NCBI RefSeq assembly: GCF_000308515.1
Contig: NZ_BAFV01000048.1
Span: forward strand, 1 to 64,000
Reading direction: 5' to 3'
Length of the DNA stretch: 64,000 nucleotides
Origin: Nocardia carnea NBRC 14403
GTDB lineage: Bacteria; Actinomycetota; Actinomycetes; Mycobacteriales; Mycobacteriaceae
Both the position numbers and the translations under genes were made by a program. The notes beneath the pieces are model-generated. The model was not told the DNA's origin, made no database searches, and saw only the letters and a list, made by a program, of their open reading frames with translations. Positions 1 through 8,432 of this stretch are shown here, piece by piece; within the stretch, counting starts at the first letter, position 1, and each line of letters opens with the position of its first letter.

Positions 1-433
1 CGCCGGCCACCGGACGGCCGGCGCGTACGGCGGCCACCGACACCGCGTACGCCGGTATCCCGTACAGGAAGTTGACCGTGCCGTCGATCGGGTCGACCAC
101 CCAGACCACGTCGTCGTCGCCGGCCGCGGACAGGTCGCCGCCACCTTCCTCACCGAGGATGTGATCGCCGGGGCGCAGCCGCGCCAGTTCGTCGCGGATC
201 AGCTGTTCGGTTTCGGTATCGACGACGGTCACCGGGTCGGTCGGGGTGCTCTTGGTGCGGACGGCGCCATCCGCCGTGCCGGCGGGTCCGAATACCTCGG
301 GCCGGCGGACCCGGACATGGGCAGCGGCGATACCGGCGAGATGGGTCGCGATCCGGCGCAGCAGCACGGCATCGGCGGGAGCAGGTTCGGTGGCAGCGGT
401 CAGAGACCAAATCGATTCCGGCACGCCCACCAT
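1..433 (-). CDS. suhB: Inositol monophosphatase family protein (3' part beyond window)
   Basis: The minus strand encodes an IMPase-fold phosphatase whose C-terminal half lies beyond base 1. The metal-binding signature reads WVVDPIDGTVNFLYG, preceded by a GEEGGG stretch and an N-terminal helix ending in VVDTETEQLI, as in SuhB/IMPA proteins. These Mg2+-dependent enzymes dephosphorylate inositol-1-phosphate, and in mycolic-acid bacteria they feed phosphatidylinositol and mycothiol synthesis. The chosen ATG is at 433; another in-frame ATG at 475 would add 14 residues. It is divergent from ppgK, the same arrangement as suhB and ppgK next to sigA in M. tuberculosis. Substrate is inferred from the family. 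Confidence 0.85.
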   Translation of the reverse strand, partial: MVGVPESIWSLTAATEPAPADAVLLRRIATHLAGIAAAHVRVRRPEVFGPAGTADGAVRTKSTPTDPVTVVDTETEQLIRDELARLRPGDHILGEEGGGDLSAAGDDDVVWVVDPIDGTVNFLYGIPAYAVSVAAVRAGRPVAG

Positions 434-620
434 CGCAGCACAGATCCTGCGGGCCGGGCATCCGGGCGCGCACATTACTCTTGTCGTGCACACCACACCG
501 GCCCGAGTCGGCACGGGGGCGGCGAGCGCGGGGCCGAGTGGCGGATCAGCGCCGTTCGGGTACTCCGCGTGCCCCGGCGCCGGACGACAGCAGCCAGCAC
601 AGGGAACGAGGGAAACCCGC

Positions 621-1379
621 ATGTCCGCTCGACGGCACGCGTTCGGGATCGATATCGGCGGCAGCGGCGTCAAGGGCGCCGCGGTCGACCTCGAAACCGG
701 GGAACTCCGGCACGAACGCATCAAGATCGCCACCCCGCAACCGTCCACTCCGGACGCGGTCGCCACGGCGGTCGCGCAACTCATCGCCCAGGCGGATTGG
801 GACGGTCCGGTGGGGCTCACGCTGCCGTGTGTCGTCCTCGACGGCGTCGCTCACACCGCCGCCAATGTCGACAAATCCTGGATCGGCACCGATGCCCGGA
901 CCTTGTTCTCCGACGCCCTCGACGGCCGGGAGGTCACGGTCCTCAACGATGCCGATGCCGCGGGGCTGGCCGAGGACCGTTTCGGTGCCGCCCGCGATAT
1001 CGACGGCCTGGTCCTACTGCTGACCTTCGGCACCGGAATCGGCTCGGCACTGCTCAACAACGGGACCCTGGTCCCGAATACCGAACTCGGCCATCTCGAG
1101 ATCGGCGGTATGGAAACCGAACACCGGGCCGCGGCCTCGGTGAAGGAACGCGAAGATCTGAGCTACCCCGAATGGGCGACCCGGGTCAGCACCGTACTGC
1201 GCGGGCTGGAAGATCTTTTCTGGCCGACGGTGTTTGTCGCCGGTGGCGGGATCAGCCGCGATGCCGACCAGTGGATTCCGCTGCTCACCAACCGCACCCG
1301 GGTGATCCCCGCCGATCTGCGCAACACAGCGGGTATCGTAGGCGCGGCCATGGCTGTCGATGCCGGAATCACCCCCTGA
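621..1379 (+). CDS. ppgK: Polyphosphate glucokinase
   Basis: A 252-residue ROK-family kinase that phosphorylates glucose using polyphosphate (and ATP) in the cytoplasm. The phosphate-binding motif DIGGSGVKGA is near residue 13, the second phosphate motif LTFGTGIGSAL lies mid-protein, and ELGHLEIGG matches the glucose-binding ExGH region. The start is the ATG at 621, where similarity to the family begins; the frame stays open upstream to 246 but that part looks non-coding. It lies divergent from suhB and just upstream of sigA, the arrangement seen in mycobacteria. Function is well supported by motifs and context; donor preference cannot be read from sequence. Confidence 0.93.
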   Translation: MSARRHAFGIDIGGSGVKGAAVDLETGELRHERIKIATPQPSTPDAVATAVAQLIAQADWDGPVGLTLPCVVLDGVAHTAANVDKSWIGTDARTLFSDALDGREVTVLNDADAAGLAEDRFGAARDIDGLVLLLTFGTGIGSALLNNGTLVPNTELGHLEIGGMETEHRAAASVKEREDLSYPEWATRVSTVLRGLEDLFWPTVFVAGGGISRDADQWIPLLTNRTRVIPADLRNTAGIVGAAMAVDAGITP

Positions 1380-1419
1380 AGATGTCCGCCGCGCAGGCAG
1401 GGGCACACTGGTGGATCGT

Positions 1420-1425
1420 TACAAT
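1420..1425 (+). promoter_or_regulatory. Candidate -10 element for sigA
   Basis: TACAAT lies in the 168-bp ppgK-sigA intergenic region, about 120 bases before the sigA GTG. It fits the SigA-type TANNNT -10 element. No convincing -35 is visible at the usual spacing, so the call is tentative. Confidence 0.35.
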
Positions 1426-1547
1426 GGAAGGACCCCGGCGGTGAGCCGGACACCCGACCGGCGTTTTAGCCGGTAAACCCGACAGACCGCTCCGCCGGAA
1501 TACTACTCTGGCGTGACGCCGCACGAGACCGTCACGAAAGGGCGTAC

Positions 1548-2915
1548 GTGGTAGCCACGAATACCCGTCAGACAGCCGAATCGGCCGACGCCGAGGCCAC
1601 GGAAGTTCCCGCGGCACGCCCGGCCCGCAAGGCCGTGGCCAAAAAGGCCCCGGCCAAGAAAGCCGCCGCCAAGAAGGCTCCCGCGAAAAAGGCGGCCGCC
1701 AAGAAGGGCGCGGCCAAGAAGGCCCCTGCGAAGAAGGCCGGTAGCGCAGGCGCGCCCGGCCCGGGTGAGGAGCAGCCGGACGACGAGTCGCTGGATGTTG
1801 CCGACCTCGGAGATCTCGAGGTCTCCGAGGACGATCTCACCGAAGAAGGTGACGAATTGGTGGCCGAGGTTGCCGAGGAACCCGAGGCCGAGACCGCCGA
1901 ACCCACCGCGGCCGATAAGGCCTCCGGTGATTTCGTCTGGGACGAGGAAGAATCCGAGGCGCTGCGCCAGGCCCGTAAGGACGCCGAACTCACCGCCTCC
2001 GCGGATTCGGTACGCGCCTACCTCAAGCAGATCGGTAAGGTCGCGCTGCTCAATGCCGAGGAGGAGGTCGAACTCGCCAAGCGAATCGAGGCCGGCCTCT
2101 ACGCGGCCGAGAAGATGCGCGAGTTCACCGAGGCCGGAGAAAAGCCGCCGGTCGCGATCCGCCGCGATTTCAACTGGATCGTCCGCGACGGCAACCGCGC
2201 CAAGAATCACCTCCTCGAGGCCAACCTGCGCCTGGTGGTATCGCTCGCGAAGCGCTACACCGGCCGCGGTATGGCCTTCCTGGATCTGATCCAGGAAGGC
2301 AACCTGGGTCTGATCCGCGCGGTGGAGAAGTTCGACTACACCAAGGGCTACAAGTTCTCCACGTACGCCACCTGGTGGATCCGGCAGGCCATCACCCGCG
2401 CCATGGCCGATCAGGCCCGCACCATCCGTATCCCGGTGCATATGGTCGAGGTCATCAACAAGCTGGGCCGTATCCAGCGCGAGCTGCTCCAGGATCTGGG
2501 TCGCGAACCCACCCCGGAGGAACTGGCCAAGGAAATGGATATCACCCCGGAGAAGGTGCTGGAGATCCAGCAGTACGCCCGGGAACCCATTTCGCTGGAT
2601 CAGACCATCGGCGACGAAGGCGACAGCCAGCTCGGTGATTTCATCGAGGATTCCGAGGCCGTGGTCGCGGTGGACGCGGTGAGCTTCACCCTGCTGCAGG
2701 ATCAGCTGCAGTCGGTGCTGGAGACCCTGTCCGAACGCGAGGCGGGTGTGGTGCGGCTGCGGTTCGGTCTCACCGACGGCCAGCCGCGGACCCTCGACGA
2801 GATCGGCCAGGTGTACGGGGTCACCCGTGAACGAATCCGACAGATCGAATCCAAGACCATGAGCAAGCTGCGCCATCCCAGCCGCTCCCAGGTCCTGCGC
2901 GATTACCTCGACTGA
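1548..2915 (+). CDS. sigA: Principal RNA polymerase sigma factor SigA
   Basis: A 455-residue primary sigma-70 factor. The conserved core starts near residue 150 (SVRAYLKQIGK, region 1.2). Region 2 contains DLIQEGNLGLIRAVEKFDY and YATWWIRQAITRAMADQ, which bind and melt the -10 element. Regions 3 and 4 follow, ending with GVTRERIRQIESK, the -35-binding helix-turn-helix. The N-terminus (residues about 27-64) is a run of AKKAPAKKA-like repeats followed by an acidic Glu/Asp-rich segment, typical of actinobacterial SigA/HrdB but unusually repetitive. The start is GTG 1548 with GAAAGGG upstream. It is expected to be essential and to direct housekeeping transcription. Confidence 0.97.
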   Translation: MVATNTRQTAESADAEATEVPAARPARKAVAKKAPAKKAAAKKAPAKKAAAKKGAAKKAPAKKAGSAGAPGPGEEQPDDESLDVADLGDLEVSEDDLTEEGDELVAEVAEEPEAETAEPTAADKASGDFVWDEEESEALRQARKDAELTASADSVRAYLKQIGKVALLNAEEEVELAKRIEAGLYAAEKMREFTEAGEKPPVAIRRDFNWIVRDGNRAKNHLLEANLRLVVSLAKRYTGRGMAFLDLIQEGNLGLIRAVEKFDYTKGYKFSTYATWWIRQAITRAMADQARTIRIPVHMVEVINKLGRIQRELLQDLGREPTPEELAKEMDITPEKVLEIQQYAREPISLDQTIGDEGDSQLGDFIEDSEAVVAVDAVSFTLLQDQLQSVLETLSEREAGVVRLRFGLTDGQPRTLDEIGQVYGVTRERIRQIESKTMSKLRHPSRSQVLRDYLD

Positions 2916-2937
2916 GGTACTTCGGGCACCTGCTCCG

Positions 2938-2997
2938 CGCCACGGCCCCTGAACTCGCCGGAACCACCGGTTCCCGCGATGCTCAGGGGCCGTGGCG
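2938..2997. terminator. Long inverted repeat between sigA and eutC
   Basis: Perfect 15-bp arms (2938-2952 CGCCACGGCCCCTGA and 2983-2997) enclose a 30-nt loop. The loop carries its own hairpin, GGAACC-ACC-GGTTCC. It sits between the convergent sigA and eutC genes, so it probably terminates both. No strong U-tract follows, which is common in high-GC actinobacteria. Confidence 0.75.
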
Positions 2998-3011
2998 TAT
3001 CGGTACCCGGG

Positions 3012-3869
3012 TCACCGTTCGCCGTCGTCGAGGGTCCCCGCGGGCCCCGGCAACACCGGATCCCGGGACGTATCCTTCAGCTCGACACCGGAGCGGCCGA
3101 GCCGGTGCGCGCCGTCGACCAGGCCCGCCGTCACCTCCGCGGCCCGCCGGTAATCCAGGCCTTCCGGCGGGTGGATATTGGAAACACAGTTACGGTCCGC
3201 ATCGGTGGCGCCCGGCCGCGGTCGATGGGTGAGATAGACACCGAGACTGTCCGCGACCGATAAGCCGGGGCGTTCCCCGATCAGTACGAGGACGGTCGCC
3301 ACTCCGAGCGCGGCACCGATATGGTCACCGAGCGCGACCCGGGCCTGGGTGGCCACCACGGGCACGGCGACCGAATAGCGCGGCCGCAGTAGTTCCACGA
3401 TCGCCTCGAGCAGTGGCGGCCCGTGCTCGGTGAGAGCCCGGGCCGAAAGACCGTCCGCGAGAACCACGCCGATCGAAGGCCCGTTTTCGGGGCCGGACGG
3501 GATCGGGTCGAGTGGAATCGGCCCCTCGGCCGGCAGCCGGCCCAGGTCGGGGCGGCGGAGGTATTCGGCACGGTCGCGTGCCCGGCTCGGTACGTGGCGC
3601 GGTTCGCCGAGCCCGAGGGCGGCAACCCGCTCCGAGAGCGCGGTCACATCCAGTGCGGTGTGTACCGCGTCGCGGGCGCGGGCATGCGCCGCGGCGAATT
3701 CGAGCACCCGCCGGGTCGGCAATGCGTCACCGGCCCGGCCCAGGCCGATCCGTGCCTGGGTGAGCGTGCGTAATCCGGTCCAGAACGTATGGCCGGAGTC
3801 GGTCTCCGCCCGATATCCATCGCTACCGATCCCCATGGTCACCGTGCCCTTTCCGCCCGGATCCATCAT
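3012..3869 (-). CDS. eutC: Ethanolamine ammonia-lyase small subunit EutC
   Basis: A 285-residue small subunit of the adenosylcobalamin-dependent ethanolamine ammonia-lyase, which converts ethanolamine to acetaldehyde and ammonia. Family features are the central block GPSIGVVLADGLSARALTEH, the stretch LVLIGERPGLSVADSLGVYL and the C-terminal motif DRNCVSNIHPPEGLDY. Length matches EutC. It is the downstream gene after eutB, separated by 151 bases. The start is the ATG at 3869; a second ATG follows directly. No shell, reactivase (eutA) or transporter gene is visible nearby, so this is the minimal soluble enzyme rather than a microcompartment operon. Confidence 0.93.
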   Translation of the reverse strand: MMDPGGKGTVTMGIGSDGYRAETDSGHTFWTGLRTLTQARIGLGRAGDALPTRRVLEFAAAHARARDAVHTALDVTALSERVAALGLGEPRHVPSRARDRAEYLRRPDLGRLPAEGPIPLDPIPSGPENGPSIGVVLADGLSARALTEHGPPLLEAIVELLRPRYSVAVPVVATQARVALGDHIGAALGVATVLVLIGERPGLSVADSLGVYLTHRPRPGATDADRNCVSNIHPPEGLDYRRAAEVTAGLVDGAHRLGRSGVELKDTSRDPVLPGPAGTLDDGER

Positions 3870-4020
3870 CCACCCGAACCTCCTGCGCCGCGCTCCGCCG
3901 TAGGTACCTGCACCGGCGGAGTCGTGGACACGCCCGCGACATACGTGCCGCGCTCCGGCCGGAATTACGCCACCGCTCCGGGCAGCAGGCGACGCCGAGT
4001 TCGAATCCGGTTGCCGCGGC

Positions 4021-5433
4021 CTACAACAGGGCGCGCAATGGTGAGGCGGACGGCGGGATCGCCCGCACCCGGCCGGTATCGTCGAGCATTCCGAGCCGGT
4101 CCAGCCAGCCCGCGAATTCGGGGGCCGGTCGCAGACCGAGCACCCGGCGAGCGTAGAGCGCGTCGTGGAAACTCAGGCTCTGATAGCCGAGCATCACATC
4201 GTCGGCGCCGGGCACCGCGATGACGAAGGCACATCCGGCGGCCCCCAGCAAGGTGAGCAAGGTGTCCATATCGTCCTGGTCGGCCTCGGCGTGGTTGGTG
4301 TAGCAGACATCCACCCCCATCGGCAGGCCCAGCAGTTTGCCGCAGAAGTGGTCCTCGAGACCCGCGCGGACGATCTGTTTGCCGTCGTACAGGTACTCCG
4401 GCCCGATGAACCCGACTACGGTGTTCACCAGAAGCGGCCGCAGTTCGCGGGCCACCGCATAGGCCCGCGCCTCCAGCGTCTGCTGATCGACCGGTTTCCC
4501 GCCCGTACCCAGATGCGCGCCCGCCGACAATGCCGAGCCCTGGCCGGTTTCGAAATACATGACATTATCGCCGACGGTACCGCGGCGCAGGGAACGCCCG
4601 GCGTCCTCGGCTTCCCGCAGCAGCGCCAGATCCACTCCGAACGCGGCGTTCGCGGCCTGCGTCCCCGCCACCGACTGGAACACCAGATCCACCGGCGCCC
4701 CCGCGGCGATCAGATCGATGGTTGTCGTGACATGGGCCAGGACGCAGGACTGAGCGGGGATGTCGAAACGGGTGCGGATATCGTCGAGCAGCGCCAGCAG
4801 ATCGGCCGCGGCCCGCGGGGAATCGGTGGCGGGATTGATCCCGATCACGGCGTCACCGCAGCCGAGCAGCAGCCCGTCCAGCACGGCGGCCGCGATACCG
4901 CGCGGATCATCGGTCGGATGATTGGGCTGTAATCGGGTGGCGAGCGTACCGGGCAGCCCGATGGTCGTCCGGAAGGCCGACTGCACCCGGGCCGCCCGCG
5001 CCACCGCGATGAGATCCTGGTTCCGCATGATCTTGGCGACCGCCGCGGCGATCTCCGGGGTGAGACCGGGCGCCAGATCGCGCAGAGTTGCGGCCGGATC
5101 CGAGATTCCTTCACCGGCCGCAATACTCAGCAGCCGGTCACGCAGATCCCCCACTGTGCACGAGGCGATCGGCGCGAACGCGACCCGGTCGTGGGTATCC
5201 ATGATCAGCCGGGTCACCTCGTCGGTCTCATACGGCACGACCGGCTGTTCCAGGAATTCGGTCAACGGGAGATCGGCCAGCACCCACTGGGCTGCGGCCC
5301 GCTCGGCATCCGTGGCCGCGGCGCATCCGGCCAGTTCGTCACCGCTTCGGCGCGGAGTGGCCTTGGCCAGCACCTCCACCAGACCGTCGAATCGATAACT
5401 CGTACCGCCCAACTGCTGGGTGTAGACAGTCAT
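4021..5433 (-). CDS. eutB: Ethanolamine ammonia-lyase large subunit EutB
   Basis: A 470-residue catalytic subunit with the TIM-barrel fold that binds ethanolamine and, with EutC, adenosylcobalamin. Recognisable blocks are GDAVIGINPATDS, FQSVAGTQAANAAFGV, YFETGQGSALSAGAHLG and CYTNHAEADQDDMDTLL. The enzyme releases ammonia and acetaldehyde, so ethanolamine from membrane lipids can serve as nitrogen or carbon source. The start is the ATG at 5433, with a purine-rich segment upstream. It forms a two-gene unit with eutC. The 178-bp region between it and the divergent histidine kinase gene holds the promoter; I see no convincing cobalamin riboswitch in it. Confidence 0.95.
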   Translation of the reverse strand: MTVYTQQLGGTSYRFDGLVEVLAKATPRRSGDELAGCAAATDAERAAAQWVLADLPLTEFLEQPVVPYETDEVTRLIMDTHDRVAFAPIASCTVGDLRDRLLSIAAGEGISDPAATLRDLAPGLTPEIAAAVAKIMRNQDLIAVARAARVQSAFRTTIGLPGTLATRLQPNHPTDDPRGIAAAVLDGLLLGCGDAVIGINPATDSPRAAADLLALLDDIRTRFDIPAQSCVLAHVTTTIDLIAAGAPVDLVFQSVAGTQAANAAFGVDLALLREAEDAGRSLRRGTVGDNVMYFETGQGSALSAGAHLGTGGKPVDQQTLEARAYAVARELRPLLVNTVVGFIGPEYLYDGKQIVRAGLEDHFCGKLLGLPMGVDVCYTNHAEADQDDMDTLLTLLGAAGCAFVIAVPGADDVMLGYQSLSFHDALYARRVLGLRPAPEFAGWLDRLGMLDDTGRVRAIPPSASPLRALL

Positions 5434-5611
5434 CCGCCGGTCCCGTCCGCCCGGGCCGCTGCGGCCGGCACCGCGGGCGCCGAGAACGCAGACGGCCGAA
5501 ATACGCCGTGATCATGAACGATACCGAGCGATGCGGGGGTGTGTTCGCCTGCGACGGCGGATCGTTATTTCGATGGACTCCCCGCGGCGAACCGTGTGCT
5601 GAGATTGAGGA

Positions 5612-6832
5612 ATGCAACGGTGGTCGGCATTATCGGCGACGGGCAAGGATATCGTCATCGCGATCGTCTGGTTCGCGTTCGGCTCGCTGCTGTATCTGGC
5701 CGGCTTCCATATGTTGTTCATCTCCGCCGACGGCCCGTCCACACCACTGGCTCCACGTTTCGCACTGCTGGCGATGGTGTGCGCGGTACTGCTGGTGCGG
5801 CGGCGAGCGCCGATCACCGCCATGGTGGTGGGGCTGATCCCGCTGGCATTCGATCTGATGCTCGGGCCGACGCTACCGGTGTGGCTCGTCTACTCCGACC
5901 TGATCTACGCGGCGGTCGTCTACGGCACCCGCCGCCAGATGCAGGGAGCGGTGGTGGCGTGGCTGGCGCTGTCCGCGACGGCCGCGGGCGTGGTGCTGGC
6001 GATGACCGAGAACTGGCGTTTCATGGTGCTGGCGTTGATCATGGCGGCGGCCTTCGTCGGTACCTCGCTGTGGTGGGGACTCACGGTCCGCGCACATATG
6101 GACACCGCCGCGGCCGAACGCGCCCGGCGGCAAGCGCTGACTCAGGTGGCGGAACTGGACCGCCGGGCGGCGGTGGCCGACGAACGTAAGGCCATGGCCC
6201 GCGATCTGCACGATGTGATCGCCGGGCATCTGTCGGCGATCGCCCTGCAATCCGAAGCGGCACTGGCGGGGCTGAACGGAACCGGCACCGATCCGCGGCT
6301 CACCGGCATCCTGACCGCGATCCGCACCAACAGTGTCGAGGGTCTGCAGGAAATGCGGACCATGATCGGGCTGCTGCGCCGTGACGACGATGCGACCGAA
6401 ACCACCGCGCCGGGCCGGCTGGCCCAGTTGCCGGGGCTGGTCGCAGTGGCCCGGCAGGCGGGTATGCGGGTGCGGATACACCAAGACGCGGTGGGCCACC
6501 CGGTGGCAGGCGCGGTCGATCAGGCGGCGTACCGGATCGTCCAGGAGGCTGTGACCAACGCGATGAAACACGCACCCGGTCAGGAGGTCGATATCGAGGT
6601 GCACACCGAGACCGGGACGCTCGTCCTGACGGTGCGTAATCGGCTCCCGGCCGAGGAAGCAGCGCCGGCCGCCCTCGATACCGGCCTGGAGCCGCGCGGC
6701 CTGGCGAATATGCGCGAACGCGCGACGGCGCTGGGCGGCACCTTCCGGTCCGGACCCGAATCCGGGTGCTGGTCGGTGCAGGCCCGGCTGCCGTTCACCG
6801 CGACCGCGGAACCCGTGGGGGAACCGCTGTGA
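5612..6832 (+). CDS. NarL-type sensor histidine kinase
   Basis: A 406-residue membrane histidine kinase. Residues about 10-155 contain five or six hydrophobic segments with no sizeable extracellular domain. A linker then leads to the HisKA_3 dimerisation motif ARDLHDVIAGHLSAI, with His200 as the probable phosphorylation site. The C-terminal HATPase domain has the N-box REAVTNAMKHA-like sequence QEAVTNAMKHAPG and a GLANMRERA G-box. It phosphorylates the LuxR-type regulator encoded next, with which it overlaps by one base (TGATG). The signal is unknown; the lack of a large sensor domain suggests an intramembrane or cell-envelope cue. Confidence 0.93.
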   Translation: MQRWSALSATGKDIVIAIVWFAFGSLLYLAGFHMLFISADGPSTPLAPRFALLAMVCAVLLVRRRAPITAMVVGLIPLAFDLMLGPTLPVWLVYSDLIYAAVVYGTRRQMQGAVVAWLALSATAAGVVLAMTENWRFMVLALIMAAAFVGTSLWWGLTVRAHMDTAAAERARRQALTQVAELDRRAAVADERKAMARDLHDVIAGHLSAIALQSEAALAGLNGTGTDPRLTGILTAIRTNSVEGLQEMRTMIGLLRRDDDATETTAPGRLAQLPGLVAVARQAGMRVRIHQDAVGHPVAGAVDQAAYRIVQEAVTNAMKHAPGQEVDIEVHTETGTLVLTVRNRLPAEEAAPAALDTGLEPRGLANMRERATALGGTFRSGPESGCWSVQARLPFTATAEPVGEPL

Positions 6833-7503
6833 TGATCCGGGTGCTCATCGCCGACGATCACGCGGCGATCCGGGCCGGGCTGCGCATGATCCTGGACACT
6901 GCCGGCGATATCGAAGTGGTGGGCGAGGCAGCCGACGGCGCGGTCGCCCTCACTCAGGCCCGCGCCCTGCGGCCCGATGTGGTGCTGATGGATGTGCGGA
7001 TGCCGGGAGTGGACGGTATCGCCGCGACCGCCCGGATCACCGGCGACAATCTGGCCCGGGTTCTCGTGCTGACCACCTTCGACCTCGACGAATACGTGTT
7101 CGGCAGCCTCCGTGCGGGAGCCGGCGGGTTCGTCCTGAAATCCGCGTCGGGGCCTGCGCTGATCGAGGCGGTCCGGGCGGTCGCCGCCGGGGACGGTGTT
7201 CTCGCACCGGAGGTGACCCGCGCGGTGATCCAGGCCTTCGCAAGCACGAACTCCGCGCCCCGGCCGGAGGTGCCCCCGGGTGTGGCGGATCTGACCGGCC
7301 GGGAACGCGAGGTCCTGGACTGCCTGGGCGCCGGATTGTCCAACGCGCAGATCGCCGTCCGGCTGTTCATCGGGGAGACGACGGTGAAAACGCATGTATC
7401 GCGGGTGCTGGCCAAGCTCGGACTCCGGTCCCGGGTACAGGCCGCGATCCTCGCCCGGGAGCTGGCAGAGGAACCGGAGGACGAATCGGGCGCCCGGCGG
7501 TAA
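6832..7503 (+). CDS. LuxR/NarL-family response regulator
   Basis: A 223-residue regulator partnered with the preceding kinase. The receiver domain has the acidic pair Asp8-Asp9, the phosphoacceptor Asp54 in VVLMDVRMPG and the conserved Lys in FVLKSAS. The LuxR helix-turn-helix begins at LTGREREVLDCLGAG, with GETTVKTHVSRVLAKL as the recognition region. The start is the ATG at 6832 inside the kinase stop (TGATG); a GTG at 6829 is an alternative. The overlap implies translational coupling. It probably binds DNA as a dimer after phosphorylation. The regulon is unknown; nearby genes do not point to a target. Confidence 0.94.
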   Translation: MIRVLIADDHAAIRAGLRMILDTAGDIEVVGEAADGAVALTQARALRPDVVLMDVRMPGVDGIAATARITGDNLARVLVLTTFDLDEYVFGSLRAGAGGFVLKSASGPALIEAVRAVAAGDGVLAPEVTRAVIQAFASTNSAPRPEVPPGVADLTGREREVLDCLGAGLSNAQIAVRLFIGETTVKTHVSRVLAKLGLRSRVQAAILARELAEEPEDESGARR

Positions 7504-7524
7504 CACCGGGCGCAATCGGTCCGG

Positions 7525-7884
7525 TCAGCCGGTCAGTGGCGGGTACAGCCCGTCCGGGCCGGGCCGATACGGTTCCACGCCGATTACGGCCGCGACCGGC
7601 AGCGGGCCGTACAGGTGCGGGAACCGCAGCGCGGGATCGTCACCGGGAACGCCCGGCTCCCACCGCACCGGGGCGTCCAGTCGCGCGGGGTCGAGCCGGA
7701 GCAGCACCATATCGGATCGGCCGGCGAAAAGCCGGTTTGCCGGCAGGTGCACCTGGTGCGGCGCGGACAGGTGCACGAAGCCCTCCGTGGCCAGGGAGGC
7801 CGGCCGATGCGCACCCCATTGCCGCGCGGTGGCCCACTCACCGGGAGAACAGAGGTGAACAAGGGTGTGAGTGTCACAGGGCAC
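7525..7884 (-). CDS. DUF952 domain protein
   Basis: A protein of about 119 residues with the DUF952 pattern: an N-terminal HLCSPGEW segment, EGFVHLSAPHQVHLPANRLFAG in the middle, and FPHLYGPLP near the end. DUF952 proteins are small and cytoplasmic and of unknown biochemical function. The start is placed at GTG 7884 because GGAGG lies six bases upstream; the frame stays open to 8022 but that part does not resemble the family. It is convergent with the response-regulator gene, with only 21 bases between. Confidence 0.8.
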   Translation of the reverse strand: MPCDTHTLVHLCSPGEWATARQWGAHRPASLATEGFVHLSAPHQVHLPANRLFAGRSDMVLLRLDPARLDAPVRWEPGVPGDDPALRFPHLYGPLPVAAVIGVEPYRPGPDGLYPPLTG

Positions 7885-8153
7885 GGGTAACCTCCGATAC
7901 ACAACTCGACAGTCGTACCGGGCAGCGGGACACCGGTATTCCACGCCCGGCCGGGGTGTTCGCCACAGGCGGAAACCGCTGGTCGTGTTAGGGAAAACAC
8001 AGTCGTTCCCCACAGGGAACAATCCCGATGCCCGGAACGTCTGACAGAGTAGTCATACCACTGCTGGGAAGTAGCGGAAGCGAGCCCGCGGAGTGACCAC
8101 GGGCCTCACACCAGGTGAACGGTCTTTGTGCCGGAAGCCAGGACGGAGGAGTC

Positions 8154-8348
8154 ATGCCAGGAACCCTGACTAGCACCCCACTGACCGCGGTCGATCGCTG
8201 CGATCGCTGCGGGGCGGCGGCCCGTGTGCGTGCCGTTCTGCCCGCAGGTGGCGAGTTGCTCTTCTGCCAGCATCACGCGAACGAACATATGGAACGACTG
8301 CGTGAGCTGGACGCCGTAATCGACACGGAGTCCGCTCCCGCCCTCTGA
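8154..8348 (+). CDS. Small zinc-ribbon-like protein (DUF7455 type)
   Basis: A 64-residue protein with CDRCGAAARV and, after a short linker, FCQHHANEH. The Cys-x2-Cys and Cys-x2-His spacing suggests one zinc-binding knuckle. Similar small proteins are widespread in mycolic-acid actinobacteria, often near sigma-factor genes, and have no established function. The start is the ATG at 8154, preceded closely by GGAGGA. The reading frame opens upstream at 8115 but lacks a ribosome-binding site there. It ends in a strong hairpin shared with the convergent TetR gene. Confidence 0.8.
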   Translation: MPGTLTSTPLTAVDRCDRCGAAARVRAVLPAGGELLFCQHHANEHMERLRELDAVIDTESAPAL

Positions 8349-8399
8349 CCGTCCGCGCGTCCGACACAACAGCATCGAACAACAGAACACCGCTTATTC

Positions 8400-8429
8400 G
8401 TGGCGGGCGACCCTCCGGTCGCCCGCCAC
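8400..8429. terminator. Strong hairpin between convergent DUF7455 and TetR genes
   Basis: A perfect 13-bp stem (GTGGCGGGCGACC, loop CTCC, then its reverse complement) lies between two convergent genes, so it probably acts in both directions. Confidence 0.85.
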
Positions 8430-8432
8430 ATC

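Noticed and set aside
5434..5611. Cobalamin riboswitch upstream of eutB
   Set aside because: The enzyme needs adenosylcobalamin, so I looked for the B12-box and surrounding stems, but the 178-base region shows no convincing match.
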